Positions 55,261 through 64,000 of a stretch of 64,000 nt of DNA are shown here, in pieces. A program made the translations under genes and the position numbers. This stretch comes from Megaustenia siamemsis (taxonomy: Eukaryota; Mollusca; Gastropoda; Stylommatophora; Ariophantidae): the NCBI GenBank assembly GCA_032433765.1, contig JAVIAB010000059.1, positions 61,774,678-61,838,677 on the forward strand, written 5' to 3'. The notes under the pieces were generated by a model. That model was not told the origin of the DNA. It saw nothing but the letters and a program-made list of their open reading frames with translations, and did no database searches. Numbering within the stretch: the stretch's first letter is position 1; every line of letters begins with the position of its first letter.

Positions 55261-55829
55261 ATGTTTCACAGTGTTCTATTCATCTATCTGTTTCAAGAAT
55301 GCTGTCTCATTTTTTTTTTTGGTAGTGTTTATTGGCAATTGTGAGTTTTCTTTGTCTTGTTACCTGATCAGACCATTACATTAGCTATTTCTTTATATAT
55401 TGGTAGGAGTGATATCTGCCTTCTTACTACTCCATTCCTGATCTCTCAAGTTAATACTCCCATCTTGCTTCTGGTACATTTCATTTTGGCTCACTGAGAT
55501 GGAGAAGGTAATAGCAGCAAGGGATTGCATTGGCCACATTGTAAATTGACCTAGTAAATTTAACTTTAATACTTCACTCCCCTACTACATTATATGCTAC
55601 AGAACCTAATTTTCTTTTTAAAATAAAGAGGTAACTGCTGCAATCTTAACAATAAAATGGTTCTGCATAAAATCTTTTACTACATTGCTTGACCCTTAAT
55701 AGTTAACCCTTCATCGCAGAATAAATGCCAACAAGATTTATCACCTGAGGTGGAGAATGACAGCGATTTTTTTTAGATTTGAATCAACCAACATATTTCG
55801 ATTTCAGAACAATGGCTGGAACACTAATG

Positions 55830-57010
55830 TAGCTGTGGAAGGAAATTCTCAATGCAAAAAGGCATACAAATACACAGAAAGGAGAAGAGGTGTGAGAGTA
55901 CAGCATCAGAAACTCATCACCGCACTGTTCCGACAGATAAGACATCAGAAGATCTTAGTCAGGAGTCAATCCACAGAACTGAGAATATTCAGTCAATCCA
56001 CAGAACTGAGAATATTCAAGACCAGCTGTCCGATGATGAATTCGCTCACATCATAGATGAGAAAAGAGAGATCAAGTTTCCTCCCACTTGCAAAAAAGTA
56101 ATCTGTGAGAAGTTAGACAAGTCGCTAAAAGTCATAGACCACCACCATAAATCACTGAACTTGTCTCAGATTTTTGAAAGCATCAGCGAAGTAATATATT
56201 ATTATTGCATCAAGGAATTAGGCACGAAGGAAGTAAGGGTGAGCACACAACTACAGGAAAGCAGATGGCAAAAACAAATAGAAGAGATTAGGACGCAGAA
56301 AAACCATGCCAGAAACAGTTCAAGAGAACTACAGAAGTAGAGAAGGAAGCATTACATCAAGTGTGACAGCACCTAAAATCTGAACATAAGGCACAGTGTA
56401 GAGCAGAAAGACTATGCCAGAAAAGGAAAACAACCAATGGGACCAGAGAAACATTCTTCAAGAATCCGTTTGGTTTGCAAAGAACTGTTTGTACCACCAA
56501 AATCTGGAACATTGAAAGCCAGCAAGGAAGAGCTGGAAAAACATCTGAGAGAGACCAACTCGGATAGCCAGAGAGACAAACCACTTAAGTCTATGACAGG
56601 TCTGATGTGGCAGAGTGAACCTGACACCCCATTCAACGACAGGCCTCCGACGCTACAAGAAGTGACAAATGTAGTCCCCAGGTCTAGATGGCGCTCCATA
56701 CCTGGTTTACAAAAGATGCCCAGAGGTACTGAAGCGACTGCACCGGCTGCTCAGGAGTTCATGGAAAAGGCAGATTGTAAGCCAGGAATGGAAGAGGGCC
56801 AATGACATATACATCCCAAAGGATCAGAACTCAAATGAGATTATGCAGTTCAGATCAATCTCCCTACTGGATGTCGAAGGGAAAATATTCTTCTCTATAA
56901 TGGCAAAGAGACTCACCTCATACCTCATTGAAAACATGCACATAGTAGATACTTCTATACAGAAGGGAGGAGTCCACAGAAAATTGTGTGAGGTCATTAT
57001 ATATGGTAAC
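55830..57010 (+). pseudogene. LINE ORF: N-terminal linker and RT fingers, truncated
   Basis: Frame 55852-56340 is a lysine-rich linker of no known fold. Frame 56437-56805 holds KELFVPPKSGTLKASKEELE and PFNDRPPTLQEVTNVV. Frame 56806-57010 holds the early RT block QFRPISLLDVEGKIFFSIMA followed by DTSIQKGGV. Order and motifs match a non-LTR reverse transcriptase up to block 3; it ends before YxDD. Frameshifts at about 56340 and 56740. A 27-bp in-frame tandem duplication (IHRTENIQS twice) is at about 55964-56018. Confidence 0.8.
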
Positions 57011-57104
57011 AATATATACAAATGGTAAAATATATATACAGGGCACTACATACAAGAACATGATCATGTACCACGTGTAAAGGGAAAGACATACGAATGT
57101 CAAG

Positions 57105-57190
57105 TACAAGAAACAGAACGGCTTAGAAAGGTGTTTGTTGAAGACTTATGTTCCACAGGGAACTGAAAGGCAGTAGAAGAAGAATGTAGG
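57105..57190 (+). mobile_element. LINE family C 3'-tail scrap
   Basis: ACAGAACGGCTTAGAAAGGT, then TTCCACAGGGAACTGAAAGG and AGTAGAAGAAGAA match the ends of the copies at 24480 and 32100. Confidence 0.8.
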
Positions 57191-57310
57191 AGGGTAGCCA
57201 ACATTTTTCAGCACCCTGTATAGATCTGCTCTGCTCACAGTGTCAAAAGCCTTTGTGAGATCAATGAAGGCTATACATAGAGGTTGTAATAGGTATGCTC
57301 AGGACAAACT
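57191..57310 (-). pseudogene. Jockey-like RT motif A fragment
   Basis: The minus strand reads PLCIAFIDLTKAFDTVSRAD then LYRVLKNVGYPP, the motif A block of Jockey/I-type LINE RTs with its catalytic Asp. Only about 40 codons are seen, and the SINE-1 insertion follows at 57311. Confidence 0.75.
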
Positions 57311-57476
57311 CAGCCTTTAATGTGTACCAGATTTTTTTCTGGGAAAGTAAAGTGGCACGGGCATAATACCAACCACATTGCCCCAAAAATCATGTGCTGA
57401 AGGTCTGTAAAAGTTATGATCACTGACACCATATTCCCTATACACCACTTGGCGTGACGGGGGTAGTTTAGTTAGT
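57311..57476 (+). mobile_element. SINE-1, 5'-truncated, with 12-bp target duplication
   Basis: Flanked by TCAGGACAAACT (57299-57310 and 57477-57488). It starts at CAGCCTTTAATGTGTACCAG, so the tRNA-like head is missing; the 3' end is GGCGTGACGGGGGTAGTTTA. Confidence 0.9.
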
Positions 57477-59383
57477 TCAGGACAAACTAAAAGAGACAAT
57501 CTCCCCAGAAAAAGGCTTACAAGTTCATCCTTTCGCCTTGCTGCTGGAACTACTGAGTTAATTGCTCTGTGCACACTGTGAGCTGTGCATTTAATCCATT
57601 TTGATCATGTTTTGATATTCCAACTGCTTACGATGAATGATGATATCATATGACAGAGAACAGACAGCTGTGTTCACTTTATGTGCAGTTTTGCCTTATG
57701 TTTTTTGGTGTGCTTTGAGACTGCTATGATGGCGATGACAGCTATATTTCTTTGTTTGTGAGATGAGATATCAATTCGATGATTCCACTAGCATGGACGG
57801 TGGGCAATTATGGATTTTAATTCATTTGCAGTGATACCGGGGCCAACCATAACATACAAATGTGAAACAGTTTCACCATCCTTATTATCAATGTTACAAC
57901 AGTCTCACATTTGTACGTCTTTCACTTTACATATGGAATATAATGAGATGTTCTTCATATAGTGCACTGCCTCTAGCATTCATTGTATTAGTACGTTATT
58001 TAACTGTCATGAGATCTCATTTCATTTTTGCTGGTGTGGCTTCTGATATCCTGGCCACGGCCAGGGGAGAAAAGAATGGTGTCACATGTCATCAGAGGCT
58101 TCATCTGCGATGCATATCGTAAGTGGCGATTTAGGTGTTTGGGATCAAGGTCTTCTCTGGTTCTACACTCGTCTGAGTTGAAACCATCTTTAGTGCTTTC
58201 ACCGGTGTGTGGCAAGCTTTCTTCATTCTGGGGAACTTTCTGAGCAGGGGAGCCCTATATAGTTCTCCAATGTGGAGTGAAGATGGCCTGTCGACTAAAC
58301 TTTCATTTGCTTTCCAATCTCGCTTTTATTTGTTAAAAAAAATTTTTATGTTCTTTGGCCTGGTCTAATGTCTTTTGATATTGAAAAATGAACCTAATAA
58401 AAAAACATGTCCTTAGATTTTATTCAATCTCAGCCTTTCAAGGACAGTTTATTTTGTAATAGAGAGCCTAAGTTTTGCCTTTGAGATGTTTGTTAAATGT
58501 TGTTCATTCTTTATACTCTGCACCAAATTATTTCTATATCAGGTACACGATGACGCTGTAGTATAATATGTTGCTGCCATATCAATGTCTATATAGCACA
58601 TACTGCATATGTTAGAATTTTAATATGCATATGTTGATCTATGAATACATAAATAGCACTAACAGGAGGTTTGCTCTGTCAACATCGGGATCAAAACAAA
58701 AAAAATTAAAACTTTAGTTATGCTATTCAATTCTGTTTCATGCTAACTCAGTAACTGGGACATAGATTGCTAATTGGAGGTCAACACTATTGTCTATCCT
58801 CAGCAACTATTCAAACTGCGATCCATTGCCCTTCTGCTCTTAATATCAGCCAAACTGGCAAGTCTGCAAGCATGTTTATTACCTCCTACATCCACATGCC
58901 TTGGGACCGGAGACAAAAATGAAAACTTTTGTTAGATTAGACACGGATTCTAACCACTGCCATCAAGCCCAGCCAGTTTTGCATTAGGCTAATATATCAC
59001 TAATCTGGGAAAAAACACTATGCATACAAATGCTGCCTTGCAAGAAATCAATATGTCAACCAAAAAGTTAGCTGAAGACATTCCTAGCAAGTATGTACTG
59101 AAAAGATTGCCCTGGAACACTAGGCACAATACACAGGTGCAGTGTAATCTGCCATGTAAGTGTACACATATATGTATGTGTGCAAAATTTGAAGCGTTGG
59201 TGTCAAATTCTGAAGACAAAAGGTGCAGGAGAAAGATGAGCCCTCACACCACAATATATATCTTGTTCATTCTGCGGTCGGATCTGTCTATCCAATGTAG
59301 GCAGATTCAGCCATGAGAGAAGCTGTTCAGTAAAACAGCATCCAGCATAAGACACTAATATTTTAATTATTTATATATATATA

Positions 59384-61765
59384 CAGTCGAACCTGGTCTT
59401 AGGACCACCTGTTTAAAGCGTTTCCCTGGTTATAGGACCGGGTCTACAATTTCCCCGAGTTTTTTACTATATGCTAACACTGATTACGGCGCTCACCGTA
59501 TGACGCGACCAGAGACCAGGCTAATTAACCGCCGCCAATGTTATTTATCCCGTTTACGACGACCAGCCAGTCCTTCGTCTCGCTGGGAGCTATAAACGAT
59601 CGACACAGGTGTCTACAGGTGTTGATGTTTTCCCGTATTTAGTGAGTCCCAGATTACAGTGGGACGTGTTACGTTTATCAGTCAATACTGGTGCAGACAC
59701 AGATCTATGATTCGTGAAGTGACATCACTTCGCGGTTCCGTCTAGACCAGAGTAGACCATTGCGTGGCCCGTATAAATTACAGGAATTAACTAAAGAATT
59801 AGTCATTGCCCACTTAGAGTGTATTCATGTACATGTACAGTATCTCAGTGAATTATTTTTGTGGATTTTAAAAGTGTTACTCACAATATAGGAAATGGCC
59901 AGTGTCAAAAGTGTAAAACCAAAAGCATTAATGCTGGAAGAACGAATATCAGTGATTCGACAAAATCAGCAAGGTAAAAGTTCGCGATTATTGGCAGAAC
60001 AGTTTGGAGTGGGAAAGACACAGATTTTACGTACGTTAAAGAGAAAAGCCGAGTATATGAATGACTTTGAAAATAATGCACCAAGTATGAAAAGAAGGAA
60101 TAGCAGGAAAACGGGAAATGAAGACATAAATACACTTTGTTGGAAATGGTGTCAATCAGCACTTGCACGAAAAATTCCGTTATCTGGGCCGATGATCAAA
60201 GAACGAGCTTTACAGTTTGCAAAAGAATTGGAAAACTCAGTCTTTAAAGCATCGAACGGCTGGTTAGAGGCCTTCATTAAAAGACACAATCTTGTGTTTG
60301 GTAAGCAATGTGGCGAAGTCGGTGATTCAGATATGAGTGCTGCGGCTGACTGGACTTCTAAATTATCCGAGATATGCTATGGTTACGCTGCTCAAGACAT
60401 TTTTAATTTAGATGAAACCGGGTTATTTTTCAAAGCGACTACGGACAAAACATTTTTTGTCAAAGGAGAAAAATGCGCTGGGGGTAAAAAAAGCAAAGAG
60501 CGAATAACAGTGATGCTATGCACTAACATGTTGGGGGAACGAGAACCGGCTTTAGTGATTGGGAAAGCAGCTAACCCTAGGATTTTTAAAAACATCAACA
60601 TAAACACACTGCCAGTGATTTACAGAAACAACAAAAAGGCATGGATGACTGCAGCTATATTTGAAGATTGGCTGAAAAGTTTTGACCGTAAGATGCAGAA
60701 AAAAAAGCGCCACATTATTTTATTTGTTGACAACGCTACCTGTCATCCCAAGATCGAACTACAGAATGTTAAGCTGCAGTTTCTGCCACCCAACACAACT
60801 GCATTAGTTCAACCCCTAGACCAGGGTGTCATTCAGACATTTAAATTAAAGTTTAGACAAAAACAGCTTCTACATCTTATCACAGTCATGGAATCAAACA
60901 AGGATGCTTCCGGAACCGAACTCATGAAACAGGTCAATTTACTGGATGTAGTCTACTGGATTGCTGCAGCATGGAAAGAAGTGGACAACTCAACCATCCT
61001 TAAGTGTTTCTGTAAAGCAGGTTTTCATTGTCCTGCTGAAACACACGCATATTCTCTGACGCACATGGAATCTGCATCAAAGACCGACGTGCAAATTGTT
61101 TCTACTGCAATTTCTACTGCTTTGGATAACCTTTCAAAAGAATTGTTTGGATACCAATTGACAGACATCTCCATGATTGATTCAGGGCTCCAAACTTGCA
61201 ACACAATAGAAACAAACTGGGATCTTCCTGCCACTGCAATTTTAGCTGCTGAGGATGTGAATAGTGAATCAGACAACGAACAAGATTCTACTGACATTGA
61301 GAAAACATACACTATCGCAGATGCACATAATGCTTTGGAGCTTCTGCGCACCTATTCAATAACAAACGGGAGATCTGACATACTAGACGTTATCATGGAC
61401 TTGAGAGAAAAATTGAACTTATCGTTTATTTCATCTGTCAAACAACAGACTACCATATTGGATTTTTTTTCAAGTCAAAAGTGATACATGTACAGTATAA
61501 GTGGAATCTGTGTATGTGTGTTTTATTTTTGTGTGTTTAACTATCGTGTTTTATGAAAAGTGTCCAACCAGTGGCTATTGTAGACCGACATGTGCACTAT
61601 GTTCTACTCATGGATTACGCTGATTTGCAGGTTAGTTTTCATAGTGCTTAGGATAAAAATTTTTTTATCGCTCTATTTATTATGTGAAACCTGTGAGGCA
61701 GGACCACCTGTCCTATGGGACCAGTTTTTGAAAGTCCCGTGAATGGTCGCCTTAGACAGGTTCGA

Positions 61766-61768
<3 letters not shown>
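59384..61768 (+). mobile_element. Tigger/pogo transposon, structurally complete
   Basis: Left end CAGTCGAACCTGGTCTTAGG and right end (reverse complement) CAGTCGAACCTGTCTAAGGC form TIRs, 12 bp perfect and about 25 bp imperfect. TA lies on both sides (59382-59383 and 61769-61770). The element is 2385 bp with one uninterrupted transposase. The right flank is a (TA)n run, consistent with TA targeting. Confidence 0.95.
59895..61484 (+). CDS. Tigger/pogo transposase, uninterrupted
   Basis: 529 codons from ATG 59895 to TGA 61484. Residues about 10-52 form the CENP-B-type N-terminal helix-turn-helix (LLAEQFGVGKTQILRTLKRK), residues about 74-132 the second, Tc5/CENP-B-like DNA-binding domain (SNGWLEAFIKRHNL), and residues about 165-370 the DDE_1 nuclease. 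The catalytic Asp residues are D173 (FNLDETG), D279 (ILFVDNATCHP) and D309 (VQPLDQGVIQ), a DD29D spacing. The last residues QTTILDFF (518-525) match a PCNA-interacting PIP box. The protein would cut the element at its TIRs and insert it at TA. No stop or frameshift suggests recent activity or a domesticated copy; complete TIRs favour a transposon. Confidence 0.96.
   Translation: MASVKSVKPKALMLEERISVIRQNQQGKSSRLLAEQFGVGKTQILRTLKRKAEYMNDFENNAPSMKRRNSRKTGNEDINTLCWKWCQSALARKIPLSGPMIKERALQFAKELENSVFKASNGWLEAFIKRHNLVFGKQCGEVGDSDMSAAADWTSKLSEICYGYAAQDIFNLDETGLFFKATTDKTFFVKGEKCAGGKKSKERITVMLCTNMLGEREPALVIGKAANPRIFKNININTLPVIYRNNKKAWMTAAIFEDWLKSFDRKMQKKKRHIILFVDNATCHPKIELQNVKLQFLPPNTTALVQPLDQGVIQTFKLKFRQKQLLHLITVMESNKDASGTELMKQVNLLDVVYWIAAAWKEVDNSTILKCFCKAGFHCPAETHAYSLTHMESASKTDVQIVSTAISTALDNLSKELFGYQLTDISMIDSGLQTCNTIETNWDLPATAILAAEDVNSESDNEQDSTDIEKTYTIADAHNALELLRTYSITNGRSDILDVIMDLREKLNLSFISSVKQQTTILDFFSSQK

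Positions 61769-61808
<40 letters not shown>
61769..61808. repeat. TA microsatellite next to the Tigger right end
   Basis: An uninterrupted (TA)n run of about 20 copies starts directly at the transposon end. Confidence 0.95.
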
Positions 61809-61809
<1 letters not shown>

Positions 61810-62364
61810 CCTTTGGTGCCTATAGATATTTAGGGACATATGGCGAGATTCAATACATCCACTGTGCAAAGTCTGACACTTCATAACAAAGGTTGTCAGG
61901 CATAAAATTTCTGCCCTATATGCCGTCTTCAGCTTGAAAGAAAAATAGATAATGTGTGTGTGTGTGAAATCAGCTAGGTATAGATACTGTCCATTTCATC
62001 TTCAAATGCTATAGCTTAGTCCTGTGTAGTTTGATACTAAACTCTTATATAACATTATACACATATTTAAATGCACAAGTACCCACCCTTCTCTAGCTTG
62101 ACTAATACTGCACTGTGTTCATTATTCTGCTTGGTCATTATAAGTGCAATGACAGTCAGGTTTTATTGATGAACCCTGTCACATGTGTTGTGGCTGTGTG
62201 ATCACTCCCTGTCATCTACGCCAGCTGCTGTTTGCTATTTTATTTCTCGATTCTTGCCACATTGCCTTTTCACAATATGAGATTTTATATTTATTTATGA
62301 AAAGCCAATTTTTTTAAACACTACATACACAGATAATCTAAAAGACTAAAAATATTTGGAAAAG

Positions 62365-62515
62365 ATTGTGCTGAAGTAGGATGTGTTGGGCCAAAAGGCA
62401 CAAATGTTACAGTTATACTGCAAACCACAACGCAGACACGCCCATTTAACATCCTTTTAAAGGCAGATGATGAAGAAGTGTATTCCCTTAGTCATCAGGT
62501 GAAAGCAAGCGAGCA
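62365..62515. repeat. Second copy of the 52145-52310 repeat
   Basis: GAAGTAGGATGTGTTGG, TATACTGCAAACCACAACGC and AAAGGCAGATGATGAAGAAG match the copy at 52.2 kb. Class unknown. Confidence 0.6.
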
Positions 62516-62944
62516 TTGCAAAAAATAATAAGATTCAAGGCATATTACAGAGAACTGAAGAAGCTGTCAAGATACTAGATGGGTGGGCAAAGCATTAAAG
62601 TTATGAACACAATTATCCTTTGTCTTTTGCAAGTGTTTTTCAGTTTTGTTCAGAACTAAATAGAAGTTCATTGTTTTAGTTAACTTTATGTATTCTGGGC
62701 AAATCCTTAAGTGCTGAATCACTGAAAGGATTTTGAAGTGTTTTGTGTATACTGATGGTTTCATAGACTCAAATATTGCACAAATTCAACTTGCCCCTTG
62801 CAGATGTTACTAATAATTGTTTTAGATTATATTCAAAGTTATTGCAGTTCACAGACTGCATTCTCAATAAAAGTCATGTCAGTTTCTAACATACACTTCT
62901 TGTGAGCCTTCAGGACATTGTTCTTGTGCATGTACATCATACCA

Positions 62945-63415
62945 TCATAAATGAGGAAGATACTATGCAATCCATTTTTGACAATAGAAACTAGAAAAAG
63001 AGTTTTTAAATGTTATGTAGAGCCAGTCTTAACTTATGGATGTGAATCACTGGAGTCTGTAGAAATGTGTTTTTACAAAAGAATGTTGAGAATACCATGG
63101 ACCGCTAAGAAGAGTAATGAAAATGTTCTGAAAGAGGTCAAGGCAAAAAGAGAGCTAATTTCCAATATTAGGAAGAAACAATCATAATTTTTTGGCCATG
63201 TAATGAGAAGAGAACAGCTGGAATATATTGCAACAACTAGAAACATTGAGGGACAAAGAGATAGAGGGAAGCAAATAGAAAAAATACCAGACAGCTTAAG
63301 AGAATGGCTTGGCAGAAGGTCAACAACAGAAATGATAAATAACTGTCAAGATCGAAAGTTGTAGAGAGACATGATCACCTACGCCAGCAGGCCCGGTACT
63401 TGATGATGGTGACAT
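62945..63415 (+). pseudogene. LINE 3' end, family A, longest copy
   Basis: The frame 62951-63187 reads KILCNPFLTIETRKRVFKCY, VLTYGCESLESVEMCFYKRM and TAKKSNENVLKEVKAKRELI, then a TAA at 63185 where relatives have Ser (KKQSSFFGH). The rest of the tail follows to DMITYASRPGT, ending TGATGATGGTGAC. It supplies the reference for the shorter minus-strand copies in the window. Confidence 0.9.
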
Positions 63416-64000
63416 CATACCTGTAATAGGTGCACATCAGGCTAGCCTATCAACCCTCTCTTGCCATGAACCTGTGAGAAAAACCCCATCGATATATAAA
63501 CAAGATGAATGGCATAAAAGTAAAGCATGCAGATTTTTATTTTAAGGTATTACCAAATTATCCTAGTTAGACAAAATAAAATAAAAGCAAAGTGTAGGAT
63601 GAGGGATTTAGGCTACTCAGAATCATGCATTCAGCACTTTTATGTTGTCAGTTCCTGCTATATTTCCAAGGTTATAACTAAAAAGTCACTTTTATATTAA
63701 AATATTATTATTATTATTACTGTGTTGCATATACTACTCTAATTGATTTAATCCACTTTAAAAAAAAAAAAAATTAATTAACTGTACGTCACCTCATGTT
63801 CTAGATTATTTAAGATGCCCTGCCCTACATAAGATGTTTATATTGTGTCACATAAGCTGCTATAGGTTACTTAAAGCTTCTTTATATAAAGTGCCTCATT
63901 ACCAACTCCTTGCTGTACTTCTTAAAACCTCTTTACTGTAATGTAATGCAGATCCTGCTGTGCTTATGTTATGGTCTAAACATTTGAAGTACTGATACCT

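Larger units (their letters stand above)
39648..64000 (+). other. Presumed first intron of dynamin
   Basis: It begins with the donor GTAGGG and contains only transposable elements and unassigned AT-rich sequence. No exon encoding the next dynamin segment was seen, so the intron would exceed 24 kb. Stretches without anything I can name include 39650-40980, 42660-43390, 43430-44480, 53940-55160, 57490-59380, 61810-62360 and 63420-64000. Confidence 0.6.

Noticed and set aside
39650..64000. Dynamin exon 2 or later exons
   Set aside because: I looked for a frame starting DFLPRG after an AG acceptor and saw none; a read by eye can miss a short exon.

Overview
This window is eukaryotic and very probably from an invertebrate animal, most likely a lophotrochozoan such as a mollusc. 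That placement is an inference from the repeat mix: tRNA-type SINEs, Penelope-like elements with a GIY-YIG domain, Ingi/I-type LINEs with RNase H, and LINE tails of ATGATG repeats. No bacterial operon, ribosome binding site or CRISPR is present. I recognise one host gene, the first coding exon of a classical dynamin at 39484-39647 (+). Exon 2 was not found, so the remaining 24 kb is probably its first intron. Almost everything else is transposable-element sequence or tandem repeat. || Layout. 1-1260: LINE endonuclease remnant and a LINE 3' fragment. 1557-8310: a 22-bp minisatellite with higher-order structure, punctuated by and ending in a 42-bp repeat (to 8660). 8680-12660: two opposed copies of an Ingi-type LINE with two SINEs between them. 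12710-14819: a Tc1/mariner-superfamily element (DD83E, Sailor-like) with TIRs, TA duplications and, 57 nt after its transposase stop, a histone-type 3' stem-loop. 14880-18808: LINE fragments and a 49-bp minisatellite. 18812-21260: a decayed hAT element. 21590-24180: a Penelope-like element with a long purine/pyrimidine-asymmetric flank. 26104-35265: a 9.2-kb Polinton-like element with an exact 6-bp target duplication, arms of about 2.7-2.8 kb in inverted orientation and only a protein-primed PolB gene visible. 35395-39220: microsatellite, SINE and LINE ends. 39345-39647: dynamin promoter region and exon 1. 39648-64000: presumed intron with nested SINEs and LINEs, and a structurally complete Tigger/pogo transposon with an uninterrupted 529-codon transposase at 59384-61768. 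|| The elements interact mainly by nesting. Perfect or near-perfect target duplications order many insertions: SINE into LINE (51261-51530), LINE end into SINE (46178-46474), Penelope fragment into SINE (41041-41983). The two observations most worth following are the histone-like stem-loop inside the Sailor-like transposon and the near-palindromic PolB-only Polinton-like element.
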